From: Datnioides undecimradiatus
Taxonomy: Eukaryota; Chordata; Actinopteri; Lobotiformes; Datnioididae
Reading direction: 5' to 3'
Assembly: GCA_008933995.1 (NCBI GenBank)
Contig: WARS01000029.1
Coordinates: 13,587,107-13,651,106 of the forward strand
DNA: 64,000 nt
A model generated the notes under the pieces. It worked only from the letters and a program-made list of their open reading frames with translations, did no database searches and had not been told where the DNA came from. Each line of letters begins with the position of its first letter. The stretch's first letter is position 1. The position numbers and the translations under genes were made by a program. Of the stretch, positions 12,201-25,100 are shown in pieces.

Positions 12201-13454
12201 AAATGAAATTCAAGTTCAAATTCAAGACACACACTGGCCTGAATATGAGAGCATAGGTAAGACTTTTCATATTTTGTTTTTGGTTAATGTGTTGACAGTT
12301 GTTTGTGGTCTGATTAAATTATATTTTGTTATTGTAACCTGACATGGATTCCTTCTGTTTAAAAATCTAACAAATCTAACTTACTAACAGGTCAACTGAA
12401 CATCTGACACCATCAGACACTCACTCATATTGCTGGGATTTCCAACAAGAAAGACACTATGAGCTAAATTGGCCAGTGAAATGTGTACTTTTGTGAATGA
12501 CCAGGTTAGATGGACAGGCCACTGTAGCTGCAGACACATTCATAAAAATAAAGCTTTGGTACTTAATGCAAAGAACAATGCACATACAAACACTCTTGCT
12601 AATCGGGCACTTTGAGATGAAACATCACAATTCACAAGTCAGTTTTGCTCTAATTTGAGGTCAGGGGTCTAACTATGAGCTTCTTAAAAACGTGGCACAA
12701 CCAATAAAAACATTCCAAACATTAGAAAATACATTAACAATCATTGTGGATGCTCAAACTAGTCTCACTAGTATAAACAACACATGTAGAAGTACTTAAT
12801 AACCACAATAGAGTAATAATGCACATCAAAATATATGAAATATATTACAAAGCAACTCCACAGGCTATAAATGTTTGAATCAAAACATCCCTTTTTGTGA
12901 AGATGTAGTTTTTTTTCATATTTTGTGTATTAGATGCACTTTTCCTGCAAGTGCCTCCAGATTTGTGACTAATGTAATTTAACCCAAAAAAAGGAAAAGA
13001 AAAAAGATGGAGTATAAAAAGAATCAACAAGTTGAAACCAGTTGATTTGTTTTGATATGCTGTGTGACGTGTGTTGAGTCCTTACTCAGGTTTTGTATTG
13101 ATTTATATTTAGTCTTTTGATTGGCTTGTCTTCTCCCTGTTGATCCTAGAGTAGTTTAAAAAGGTGTATAAACAGTCGTGCGTAGTAGTCCAAAACAACT
13201 CCAGAAAAATAAAGGAAATAAGATCTAAAGAAACTCAAATATCTAAAAGTAAATGGCACATACCAAAAAAAAGTCCTTTTAGAAAAGAAGAGATTAATCC
13301 CAGGGCAGTGTGGTTTCCAGTGATGTGCAGAAGATTTCCCTTCATGTCTGTCCGTCTGTCTGTCTGTGTGGCATTAGCTCTCTCCTCAACTATAGGAATA
13401 TGACACTATGTTTGTGCTTCAGCAGGTTTATCCTCATGTATTTCTGCATTACAG

Positions 13455-13690
13455 TGTGTATTGTGTGTGTGTGTTTCTATACTTATAAAGACCAAATATA
13501 CTTACATGGATGTAAAGATGAGGTAAATGTGAGGGCAGCCTGAGGTCCTCACTGCTTTAAAGGTATTGGCTGAGGGTAAAGGTTACTACACTAATAACTA
13601 GGAGGGAGAAGGGTTGAGGTTAGGTGTTAGTGAATGAGGTCCTTGTAAGTACAGTGGGTCTGAGTGTGTGTTTGTTGTTTTGTGTGTAAG
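13455..13690 (+). repeat. Decayed copy of a TG-flanked GTCCTCAC-type teleost repeat
   Basis: A TG tract leads into TTTCTATACTTATAAAGACC. GAGGTCCTCACTGCTTTAAA, a GGTTGAGGTTAGGTGTTAG part, GAGGTCCTTGTAAGTAC and a second TG tract follow. The order matches a dispersed element often seen beside (TG)n loci in teleosts (from memory): GTCCTCAC at both ends with a GGTTAGG-rich centre. It lies about 20 bp past the xpr1 stop, inside the 3' UTR. Confidence 0.65.
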
Positions 13691-13706
13691 TGCTGACATT
13701 GCAGAC

Positions 13707-13764
13707 TCAGCTGAAAGCCTCATCATCCGTGTCTTCAATTAGCACCTTTGTGTCCTTTTTCGAT
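13707..13764 (-). CDS. xpr1: xpr1 last coding exon
   Basis: This exon is too short to stand out as an open frame. It reads [18 protein letters not shown] and then TGA (plus-strand TCA at 13707-13709). The acceptor is [24 protein letters not shown] matches the mammalian XPR1 cytosolic tail. Confidence 0.95.
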
Positions 13765-15561
13765 CTAGAAAAAAGGAAAAAAAACATTATTTGTGTTTTA
13801 TGTAATTGTTAGTTATATCTTGAGCCATATCATGCAACTGTTGTCTTTTGATGGGATGTCATTTGATCATGTGACGTCATGTGATTGAATTAATTTATTT
13901 TTCATTTTCCATTTTATAATAGTTATAAAGTCAGAGACTGAGTATCTGTCTCATCTTGACAAATGGGTGGTAAACTGTGAAAACAAGAGGGACAACCAAA
14001 TGGAAATATAAAATATATAAGTCTAAGCCTGCATTATTATATCCCTGACAAAGTCTGACATATTGTAACTTATAAATATATTCTAATAGTTGAATAAAGT
14101 TTAATTGTCCAGTTTTTATAGCACCTTGTATCTTGACTCTCAGAGTGTTAATGTAATTTTGTTTCCTGACATAATAAGAAGGTAAAATCTCATCAAGGTC
14201 TTTGATTGTTTCATATCTGAACGAGAGAATGTCTTTCTACACTACTGTGTACTTTTTTACCTCCTCAGTGTTTGTAAATCAAACAATCTGTGTGAGTCTG
14301 ACAGTCCATGTTATGTCTTACTGTGAGGAGGACAGTAGGGGGCGTCGGAGCGACAGACTATAGGACCTCTTCCAGGTCTTCTTGCCCGAGCGGTTCCGGA
14401 CACCATCCTCCTGGTCCATCATCTGCTCCAGCAGCGTCTGGTCGTCAGCATTGAGTGGTGCTACTGAGATGTCCCTCACAGCACGAAACTCACCACAGTT
14501 ATTCAAGTGCTCATTCTCCAGACGGAAGAAGTTCCACACGAAGCGCCTGCAGAGAGAAGGTGAGAAGGATGAGCCTGATGCAGGCGTTAAACTATTAGAA
14601 ATCAATGTGGGGGCTTATGGGAACAGGTGGCTTCATAGCATGTCTAGGGATTTACTGCATCAAAGATATTTGGCAAGGTCAAGTATGTCTATAACAAAAA
14701 GTTAGCATGTGACTGAGACCCACCTGAAGACCTCAAGGGGAGCCAGCACCGTGGCTACGATGTCACCCACAGAGTGAATCTTTGTCATTGTGGTCAGAGA
14801 GATTTGGATCGTCCAGGCGAAACGCAGGATCACATCTTCAAAAATGGCACAGTAGTAGTAGGCCTGGATGGAGAGAAGACAATTAAGGTAACTGTGTGTG
14901 TGTGTGTGTGTGTGACAGAGAGTTTGTGATCAGACTCTACCTTGTGAGGGTAAACTATTTCTTCTCTGAGGAAGGTATTTTCTCCAGCTCCACGATCAAA
15001 CAGGCCCCAGTCCATGCGCAGATCCCAGATCAGTGTGTACAAGGAGCTGATGGTGGAGAACACGATCAGCAGGTAGAAGAACATGTCGGCGTCCGTATGT
15101 CCTTGCTCTGGTATAAACACACAAACACAACTGATTACAGATAACCCAAATTTAAAAGAAGTCTCTTCAAACATCGGGCATGAAAGATGCTTTTCATTAA
15201 ACACACTCTGCAGGATCGACCCCCCCAAGTCAGTCAGTGCAACTTTGTCAAATAACAAATTCACCACAAGAGGGAGCCCTCCTGTCATAAATACACACTG
15301 TCACGATAAATAGGTGTTCTGTGGACATCTATAAAACAGTTTAACCTCCACTTACAATTTAACATTTTCCACCAAATGAAAAATTACTAAATATCAAATT
15401 ACATGCTGTGTAACAGCCTGATAGGAAAGTGAGACATCGGCACAGGGCCATAATATAATATATAGTCTTTATATGGCAATATAAAGGGGTTCTGTACAAA
15501 TATTACTACAGCCTCTTAAGGAGAGGTCATACCTACAGTCACATACTGTAAATGAAATAAA

Positions 15562-15603
<42 letters not shown>

Positions 15604-18600
15604 CCCAATACTGTGTGAATCCAAACTTGTGTTAATCATCAATGGTGTAATAAATAAGAACATTTACATGTGCCTTTAATTCATATGGTTTAACCTGTGT
15701 ACAATGTGCTGTACAATAGATTGGAGGTTTGGTTTGCTCTTAGTCTCGCACTGCTGTCAGTTACATTCCTCTTTCCCAAACAGCATGTCCTGCTTCTGCT
15801 GTAAATGTTTATGCTTCTGCAGGGGCAAGTACCTGCAGTATATGTACCTATATTTAAGTCTTCAGTGACCGACCTTGCTTAGTGCATGTTGGCTGTGATG
15901 AGAGTAATAAGAATACATCCATGACCCACAGCTGATGAGTATTTAACAAGTTCTATGTGTGTTTACAATTGTTTGATATGCCATATAATGTTAGAGCTGT
16001 GCTCAGCAGTGTCTGCGTGTCTCTGCAGGATCACTGTGCATGTCATGCCCTTGTTCCTCACTAGACACTGATATATAAATCAGCACCCGGTGGCCTAACA
16101 CAGTGACTCACACAGACACAGACAGCAGCCACCAGACAGAGACCAGGCTCTCTCCCATTTGTCATAGTCACTCCTTCTTCCTGCTACCAGCCAACGAGAC
16201 GCCGGGGAGCAGAGCGGAGGGACATTTCTACGAGAGAATTACTGCTGCGCTGCTCTGTTAACTGCTGGGTCCTTTGTGCTGTTTGCTTCTTCAGCTGAGG
16301 GATGGGATGGAAGTAGTCCCTATGGCCACACTAAGATTTCCCAGCCGTAGATTAAACGTAGTCCTGGACAATAGACTCTTTTCACTGGAGAATAGCCGCT
16401 GATGTGATTTCCTCAGCTTGTAAAGTGCTGAAGTATTTAACCCTTCAGTTTCTGTCATGGCTGAGATTTTTTCCCACCAGGCTGGCTAGTCACTGGCCTA
16501 TTTTAAAGGTTAAACATGGTGAGATGGACATTGATTGGATACTCAGTAGGAAATAATGGTGGTCACTGGCTCCTGTCACAGTCGCACACATATACATGGG
16601 TTGTCTACAGGCACCCAGGAGGTTAAACACAGCACAGGCTCACATTCCACTGATGGAAACCAGTTCACAACAAGAACAATCACTGCCTTCTTTTAAGAGT
16701 GATTTCTCATCTGCTGCCATGACAACCCAATGCGTCAACAAGGTAATTAAGACTGTTGCACCTGGAGACCACTTAAGAATGGACCTCATCCCACTAAATA
16801 TATAAATTCCAACACAACACTAAAACACTAAAATTTATAACAGAATTCAAAAAACTACTTGAAGATTTATTGTTCCCAAACACACACACACACACACAGA
16901 TGATGCACCTTTATCAGATGGTTAACTCTGCCTGGGTCTGGCTCCAGTTATTTACATCTACAGCCATATTATCTGTGGCAGGAGGAGGAGCAGGGGTGAA
17001 TTAGAGTTCAAGCGGGCAGAGAGAGGAGAGAGTGAGATTCGGCACAGAGACTTGTGTTTTATCTTCATTGGTTACATTTGTGTTTGACTGAGGGTGTGTG
17101 TGTGTGTGTGTGTGTGTGCTGCAATTCCTTTCTTTATTATGAACAAGGGGTCAGTACATGAAATGAAGTTATAAAAGCTGTCAGCTCTGGGCTCATCTCT
17201 ATTCCAGCAGAGTCCAGCAGACATGTGTTCAGCCCCGGGCTGGTAATTACACCTCTCCTCTCCTCTCCTCTCCTCTCCTCTCCTCTCACCTTCCTCTGGT
17301 GTTCTCCTGTTTTCTTTGTACTTCTTTCTCTCTCCATCTAACCTTTCATTTTTACCTCCCCCTCTGTGCTCTATCAGCTCTAAATTTACTGATCCTTCGC
17401 TGCAGCTTGCCTCGATTTATTTCCATCTCTCACCACCACAGCCGGCCTCTCACAGAAACCAGCAGGACTAATGTTCCTCTTTGGTCATGGTTGTTTTAGC
17501 TGGTTTTTGATATTGATGTCAGAGACAGAGGGATGTCTTTGAAACATCTGTGCACTGACAACACCAACACCTTATTCTTTCTTATTTATGATCTCTCATT
17601 TTGTCATTATCCTGTGAATTCTGTTTTATTTCACCCTCTAAACAACTTTTCTTGCACTACTCCAGCCCATCCACAACATGCCAATCTCCTGCCAGAGATA
17701 AATCCCAAGGGTTTAAATTAACATTAGGCCTGTAAATCCCCTGCATCTAAAACAGCATTAAGTCTTGAGCCACTGTACATAAAACTGAGACTGTATTGAT
17801 CCCGAGTAAAGCAATCTGCTTTATTGTCAGGCATCACATTGTATGTTGGTGGGTTTTGGGAATTCTGCCTAAACCAGGAAATCCTCTGTCATCTTTCTCT
17901 GGTTACAGGCCTCTGAGCATCTGCTGAGATTACAGTTTCATGACAGTGTCCAATCAGTTCTTCACAGGAACGAACTGAATGTTTCTCTGAGGGTAGACAT
18001 CTGCTCCATTTGCAGCCCAACATCAAAAATGATTCAACCCTCAAATCCCACATCAACACAACATGGCAAAAGTTTGGTACTTAAAGACTGTATCACAGTT
18101 AAGCTTCATGTAGACCAGAGAGGAAACTACACCTCATTATATTACATATTTGCAAATGGAAGAACTGGAGGCAGAATAGCTCTCAGTCCTTTGCAGAGAC
18201 GCCTGTGATTTATCTGTTGCATTTATGGTTCTGGTATTTCACTTTCCTGGAGCCAAATGTGTGCAGTTCCAGGAATGAGTGAGGTGGTGAGGTCACGCAG
18301 AAGCTGATGGAGCTGTGAGCAGGTTAGCAATGAAGGTGACACATCCACAGACAGATGCTGGGAACTCTGCCAGATACTGACTGACACTCCAGTCGCCTTT
18401 TACAGCTGGACCCGGCAGTGTGAACACGACATCAACCTGCTGTCTTTTCAGGCAGATACTAGGTAATGAAGACATCATCTATCCTGCCCTACACTGACAC
18501 TACAGATAAAGTAAAGGCATAATCTACTTTTATTCTGAGGCTGTTTACTCCAAATATCCATATTTGAATGCAGGATTAGTGCCCTTATTTGTTCAGGAAA

Positions 18601-21600
18601 CACTTTACCGAAACAATATTTTTTGTAGAGGACACATAAATATCTCCATAACAGGCATTTTCCTCAACCATCCAGTTACCGGCCGTGTGTGCAATTGTCG
18701 GTCTTCCCACCCCGCTCCTCCCCTTAACCAGCGATTGGTCTCAGCCTCCATTATCATGCTGGATGAAAGACAGCTTCATACAGAATAACACATGAAGAGA
18801 GGCCATTAGTCTACAGGCTTCAGACCAGAGGAGGAAGGAGGATATGGTTTAATGGACGCCTTTCCTACCGAGCTGTGGAAGAAAAAAGGTCCGTCTGTAC
18901 GTCTGTCTCCCTTCCCTTCATTCAATATCAGTTCACCGGTGGTTAGCTTTGGAAGCAAGCGTATTGATTTGAATTTATATCGGAAAAGAATAAAGTCAAG
19001 CTGGGAAATAACATTTAGCGCTTTGAAAGGCTAAAGATGAAATTTCACAGCTGGCATTTTGCTGCCAAATAAATATATAAACTGACATCTGAGAGGAGTT
19101 TAAACATATGAGCAGCAGACCAAACTTTGAAATGAGCCCTGTGGACAAATATCTGTGACGGACAAGTGAAATACAAAGCGTGCGTTCTGACGGGATGCTT
19201 TTATTGCCCGGGTGCTGTGTCTTTGAACATGAACTCCTTTGTGATATGGCTTCTGAATCAGAATAATTGCAGGCTAATTATGAAGCAGTCAGAAGGAGAG
19301 TGACTTGACTTTTAATGACAACCACTCTCCTCCTCTGCTTTTCTCCTTCCAATCTTGTTTCTGGTAAATTTAAAATGGGAATGCTTCTTTCTTTCTTTCT
19401 TTCTTTCTTTCTATATTTCTTTCTTTCTCTCTCTCTATATCTACATTTTGCTTCTTCTCCTTTTCCCTGTCTCTTCTCTCCTGCTGTCAACCTGAAGACT
19501 ATATTGTGAGAGCAGAACATTGTTTATCCGAGGCTGCGTTTGACAAACCTTTCCCATTTACATAATAAAGCTCGACCGACATGGAAACCAAGGCCAACTT
19601 CTTGCTTTTGCACTCAAGGTCACCTCTGCTTTCTGAGCACACAAGACTGAACACAAAGGCTCAAAAGCCTGTGTGTTGCTGTCATGCTCCTGTGACAGCA
19701 ACACACAAATATTCTTGGTTTAGTAAGCAGACTTTTAGCTTTAGACAGGCTGACATCTTCTGTGATTCTGAGCTGGATTTAACAACACTGCTCACATGTT
19801 TACTCAGCTACTGCCTGATGTAAAATAGATATCTGAGTGCACATATATTTGTGTAACTTACCTCTGTGTGTGGCGTAGAGCGCAGCAAAGGTGACGACAA
19901 AGAAGGTGGTGGAATATTTCCCGGCGTTCACCAGGTGAGGGAAGGCCCTCTTGGTGTCACGGTAACGCCTCAGACACTGGACGAAGCGGAACCAGGCGGG
20001 CAGACACTGGATGATGGCGCGCAAACCGTACGAGTAGCTGTGGCACACATAATCATCAGGACCTAGAAAAGAATAAAACATGATTAGATTCTAATGTCTT
20101 GTTCCTTTTACCTACCACAATGTCCTCCCTACTCATTCTCCTTCACACAGAGAAGCTCATCATTATGAGAATCACATTGTTGACCTCTGTGTGGCCAAAC
20201 ATTTCTGTTCCATTAGCTCCCTGTTAATTGGCTGCGTGGAGGCCGAGGTGTCACTGTTGGTGGAACGAACGGACAGCAATTAAAACCTCATTCGCATCCT
20301 ATTTCCTGACAGCATAGCTCAACTGTCTGGCACGCTGTCAACTGAGTCTGGAACTTTTACAACCAAAAGGTTTGTGTCTGTATCTCCTTATACTGATGAA
20401 ATGTGGCAGATGAATAAACAGCATAATTATAAGGAAATAAGAAAAATAAATGTAAGAAATAAGAAAAATTCACAGCAAAGAAAAGCAAAGTTCAGAAAGC
20501 AGAAATGGATTAATGTTGTACTTTTAAACTTAGGCAGCAGGCCCTTGCTGTTGTTCCACTGCAGCTCGAAGATGTAGAAGCAGATGAGGTACTCCAGGTC
20601 CATCAGAACAAACACCAGAGAGTTGAGTTGATCAGCTAGCCAGAAGTCTGCAAACTCCACCCGGTGAAATGGTGCCGTGAACACACGAAACTGGAAACAG
20701 ACAAGAGAGGAAGGACAAATGGTGAAAAAGACCAGTGATTTGTTAATGTCACACTGTTTATTTTGCAGTGTGAAAAATAAATATCAGAAAATCACACACG
20801 CATTCCTCATTTTACAAAAACTAGTGCATTTCAGGAAACAGCTTGGCTGACCTCACTGCTTCTAATCTGACCTCGGATGTCACAGTGAATTCTGATTGTG
20901 TGTATTTGCTTTCAACACTGGGACTGAATTAGTCAACAATTAATTAGCGTGTAATTGTCACAGTACTTCAGCAGAGGAGTGCAAAGCAGGGAGCAACCTC
21001 TATTAATGATCTGAAACACACAAAGGGGATAGAGCCTCCAGACTACCTTATCAGCACGCTGCAGGACGTGAGTCAGTAATGAGTCACGCTTTGTGTCTCT
21101 GTGCGCGTATTTGTTTGCTTGTGTGTCGCTACTCACTGGTGTACATCGCAAACGCGCGAAACAACCTGCCTGTGTACTGTGGCGTGCTTTGGCTTCTATG
21201 GGCATGTTATTTGGGATATGGCTTTTGGCAGGAGCTCAGTTATTGACCGTGCTTTGTAAAATGATACAACCCCGCTCGACGCTTTCCATTTACCACCCTC
21301 AGGCCACATCTGACATTCAGGAGCAAGTGTTTGCCTCGCCTCAGACTCAAACCCCACAAACTCTCCCCTCCATGGAAAATGTCAAAGAATATTGATCATT
21401 TCTTTTTTACACATATCAGCTCATTACATATTTCTCTTAACTTGTCAGTCAAGGTCTGTATTGATTCAGTGGCCGTAGCACTCGTATCCACTCTATCTGT
21501 GTGGACGTCTCAAGGCTAAGCCTGCCACAGAGATGGGGTGAGGTTTTCATTTCTTGAGCAAACATTAGTAAATCCAGGTTCAGCCTCCACAGTTTGTCCT

Positions 21601-22144
21601 ATAATAAAATCTTTGTCCTTGTCTTGTGTTGTATTGTCAGATGAAATTAGCACAACAGGTATGGATACATTTTAAAATGCTGCTGGCAAAGAAAACACCA
21701 AATTGTTTGTTCCATTAAATCTACAAGTTCTCCTCAAATATCCTTAATCACATATTTCTCATTCAATGAGGCTACATGTGTGACAATCATAAAAACGGCT
21801 CATATCAGCCCTAATTCTGTATATGTTGCTATGATTGCTCAGGACCAATCAGCGCTGAGGCTGATTATTATCAGCAGAGGAGGGCTGACGGAGCATTGCA
21901 GAGGACTGTGGGGAGCGGTGAAGGAAAGGACAAGAATACGAGGAGGGGGCCTGCCGGTGCCACTGGGGGAGAAGTGGGCAGGGAGGAGGGCTGGAGGAGG
22001 AGGACGATGAGGAAGGGGAGGAGGGACAGAGGAGCTCAGGCCATCAGCATACTGATAGATCTATGCCTGTAATGATTGCACAGTCACAACCTCCACCTCC
22101 CCTGGGACGAAGCTGCATTCTATTATCCCTCAACCCATGCTACA

Positions 22145-22191
<47 letters not shown>

Positions 22192-25100
22192 CCCACCCTC
22201 TCTCCTGCAGACCTGTTTCTCGGCTTAGACAAAGAACAGAGTAACAGAGGAGGGGTTTGTAAACATGAGACTTACAGATGGATATCTAAATTGTACATGC
22301 ACTCATTGTGTAAGATAGAGATGCAAAGGCGTGTGCACATACATGTACACACACGCACACACACGCACACACACACACTCTGTGGCATATCTAAATTGTT
22401 ACTATAGAATAATACAGTAGCAAAGTTTACGACTGTTTTCTTTGGTTTAGGCATAATACAGTCAAGACTAAAAACTATATTTGCTCCTTTAAATTTGTCC
22501 TCACTTGTGTGGCAAATAGTGTGTGTGAAATTCTGCAAAAAGCAGGAATACATTTTTTTTTAATTACACGCTACAAAAGCAATGGTGGTGTTTAAGACAC
22601 CTTTTAACACCTTTAACACCTTTTAATATTAATAATATCAATATTAAGTTTTCTGCAGTATTTTGCAACTTTAAAGTTCCGAAACATAACACTGGTTAAA
22701 AAACATCTCGTTATAGTCGGAGGAAACTTTTGGCTTGGGTTTTGTCTGAAAACAAATGACTGGGCAGGACCAATGCTCTGCAGTTTTGTGCACATGCATT
22801 CAAATTACATACAATTGTTCTCTCGCTCGAGACTATAGAGCCGGACTTTTAGAGTTTTTAGATCTGGTGTCTGATGTGACACTTTCCTGTCAACCAGTCA
22901 ACCAGGGAGGAGCAGCTGCAGCTAGCAGGCTACATTAACTAGGAGCATGGTAGAGCCACTCCCTGGTGTCTAAGCACAACAACAGTGTTTGTGCAATTAC
23001 TCACATTGCCAGAAAGGGGTAGACAAAAGTCCCGCACCAGAGTTAATATCATTATTATTCTATAATTATTAATGGTGGCTCTTGCACTTCTGTTTTACCA
23101 TATTCAGTCCTTGGCACACACCATATACTGAGCAGGTACAGTATTCAACTGTTTGCATTCAGTTCATTTTGTTATGGCAGCCCTCTAAAGCATTACTTAC
23201 AGCTCACAGCTGTCAACATTTGTCTTTGTGTATCCATGAACCTTGACTGTTGGGCTCATTTATCCAGTTATGACATGCACAGTTGCAGACGCTCTCAGTG
23301 AGCATGATTGGTGGCACCAAAGATCAAATAGCATTATCATAATTCTTTCGAACCAGAGTCGCAGAGGTGTAAAAGAAAATTTCCAATAAATAACATAATA
23401 AGTGAGTGGACTGACCAGCAGCTTGAGGAGCCAGAAACGTGATTTGTAGTAGCAGGTCTTGAAGGGGTTGATGAGGAAGAGCACCATGAAGCCATAGAGG
23501 ATGAGCGGGTTGATCTGCATGGGGAGGTAGGTGTACTCTGAGTAGAGACAGGAGAGGATGCTGAGACACCACAACACGCCCAGGAAACCAGCAATCTGCA
23601 GCACACAGAGGAGAAACGGAGGAGACTGGCATTAAAAGAAAAGCACTTTAGATATGTTACCACAATTAACAATGTAATATGAATAATTCAGTGCAAATCA
23701 TGTTGTGTTTTGTATAAATAAAACCCTGTGGGCATTAGGTATGTATTGTTTCTGCTGAATGAAATCATCTTATTTTACATGGTAATGTATTTCTTGAATC
23801 TGGATTACCCTAATGATTAAACAACTCCATTCCTGCATATTTTAAAAATGCATGATTACCCACATCAATCTGATATCAAGGTTAGTTTTCTTCATTACAG
23901 GGAAAGGTAATGATGACGTGAGACTTTAATTTACTAACAAAGATTTTTTCCCCATTCTGACCTCAAACAGGTGTTGGTGTGAGAGGTTGTTTCGAGGATT
24001 GATCTCAAAGATGAGGACATGGTTGACTCCAGCCTGTCTCCATCCATATGTGTTGATGCCCAACAGGAAGAGGAACTGGATCAACAGGAAACCACCCCGA
24101 TAGATTCGCACCAGGGGCCATACGTTCTCGGAGCGAACGAAGACAGCACCTGATAAAGCCACAGTGGATATCGTGGGTTTTGAAAGATAAAATCTGAGGG
24201 AAAACAACAAAACCTGCCAATAATGCTCCCTATTAATCTGAAACAATCTATCAGAACCACCAGTTATCTTACAGTGACACATTACAAATTGTGCAGGGCT
24301 CAACAGGATATGAAAAATGTATGAATCTGAAAGTTTATGTGACTTACCAGTGAGAATGAAGGAGATGGCGAGAATGATAAAGAAGCCGCAGTAGAGACCG
24401 ACACGAAAGGTTGTCCAGGCCAAAGCAGGCTGAACCAGGCACAGAATACAAATAAAACAATGAATAATTTCAATCATATCAATTAAAAATACACCTTACC
24501 AGTGTTTATATTAACATATCAATGGATAATGTTTATGCATTAGAGTTCAACCATTTCCAAAATTCAACTTAAACAAAACTTCATGTAACTACAACTCATT
24601 AAATGTGACTCCCTTTACGTGCTCAGATATATTTATCATAGACATGCCTGCAGGGGAAATGGAGGGATCGATAGTCACATGGCACAATTCAAGTCAGACA
24701 TGACAGTAATTAATGCAGTAATAACAGTAGATATAACATCGAAGGGTAAAGTGCCACTAGCCTGGACTGTTTCTGAAAGATATCCTGTCCGTTCAACAGT
24801 GGAAAGGCACTTATAAAATCAATACTGGAGGCTCTCATGGCTTCTCTCTCTTTGTCTTTCCCCCAATGCCCCCCCCATACTTCTCTCATAACAAACCTCT
24901 CACCTTTTGTTTTTAATCTTTGTTCGCCACTAACAAAACATCATGAAATCAACATCATAAATCCAAATATTATTCTTACTCTGGTGCAGATGACAAATTC
25001 GAATCCTGGTAATTTGATACTATAGAGTAAAGGGGTTATTTTTGGGGGGGAAATCACTTATGAGATGAAAAAAAATATTATTACTATTATTTCTTTTGTC

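Larger units (their letters stand above)
8421..13706 (-). other. Convergent gap between sin3b and xpr1, probably largely xpr1 3' UTR
   Basis: No coding sequence is seen on either strand. Minus-strand AATAAA hexamers (plus-strand TTTATT) are at 11958-11963 and 8549-8554. Either could end an xpr1 transcript, giving a 3' UTR of about 1.7 or 5.2 kb. The gap also holds (AG)n and (TG/TATG)n tracts at 11074-11154, a hAT-like end at about 12160, and a decayed dispersed repeat at 13455-13690. Confidence 0.5.
15108..19861 (-). other. xpr1: xpr1 intron (4.75 kb), no gene seen
   Basis: The intron has no convincing coding sequence. It holds microsatellites at 15563-15602, 16880-16899, 17094-17119, 17253-17287 and 19385-19436. 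A TATA-like site at 16071-16080 is treated in findings. Confidence 0.8.

Noticed and set aside
21780-22010. Gly/Arg-rich 76-codon open frame
   Set aside because: It arises from a purine-rich GGAGG stretch, with no splice or domain support.
24990-25010. tRNA B-box-like AATTCGAATCC
   Set aside because: No A-box at proper spacing and no cloverleaf.
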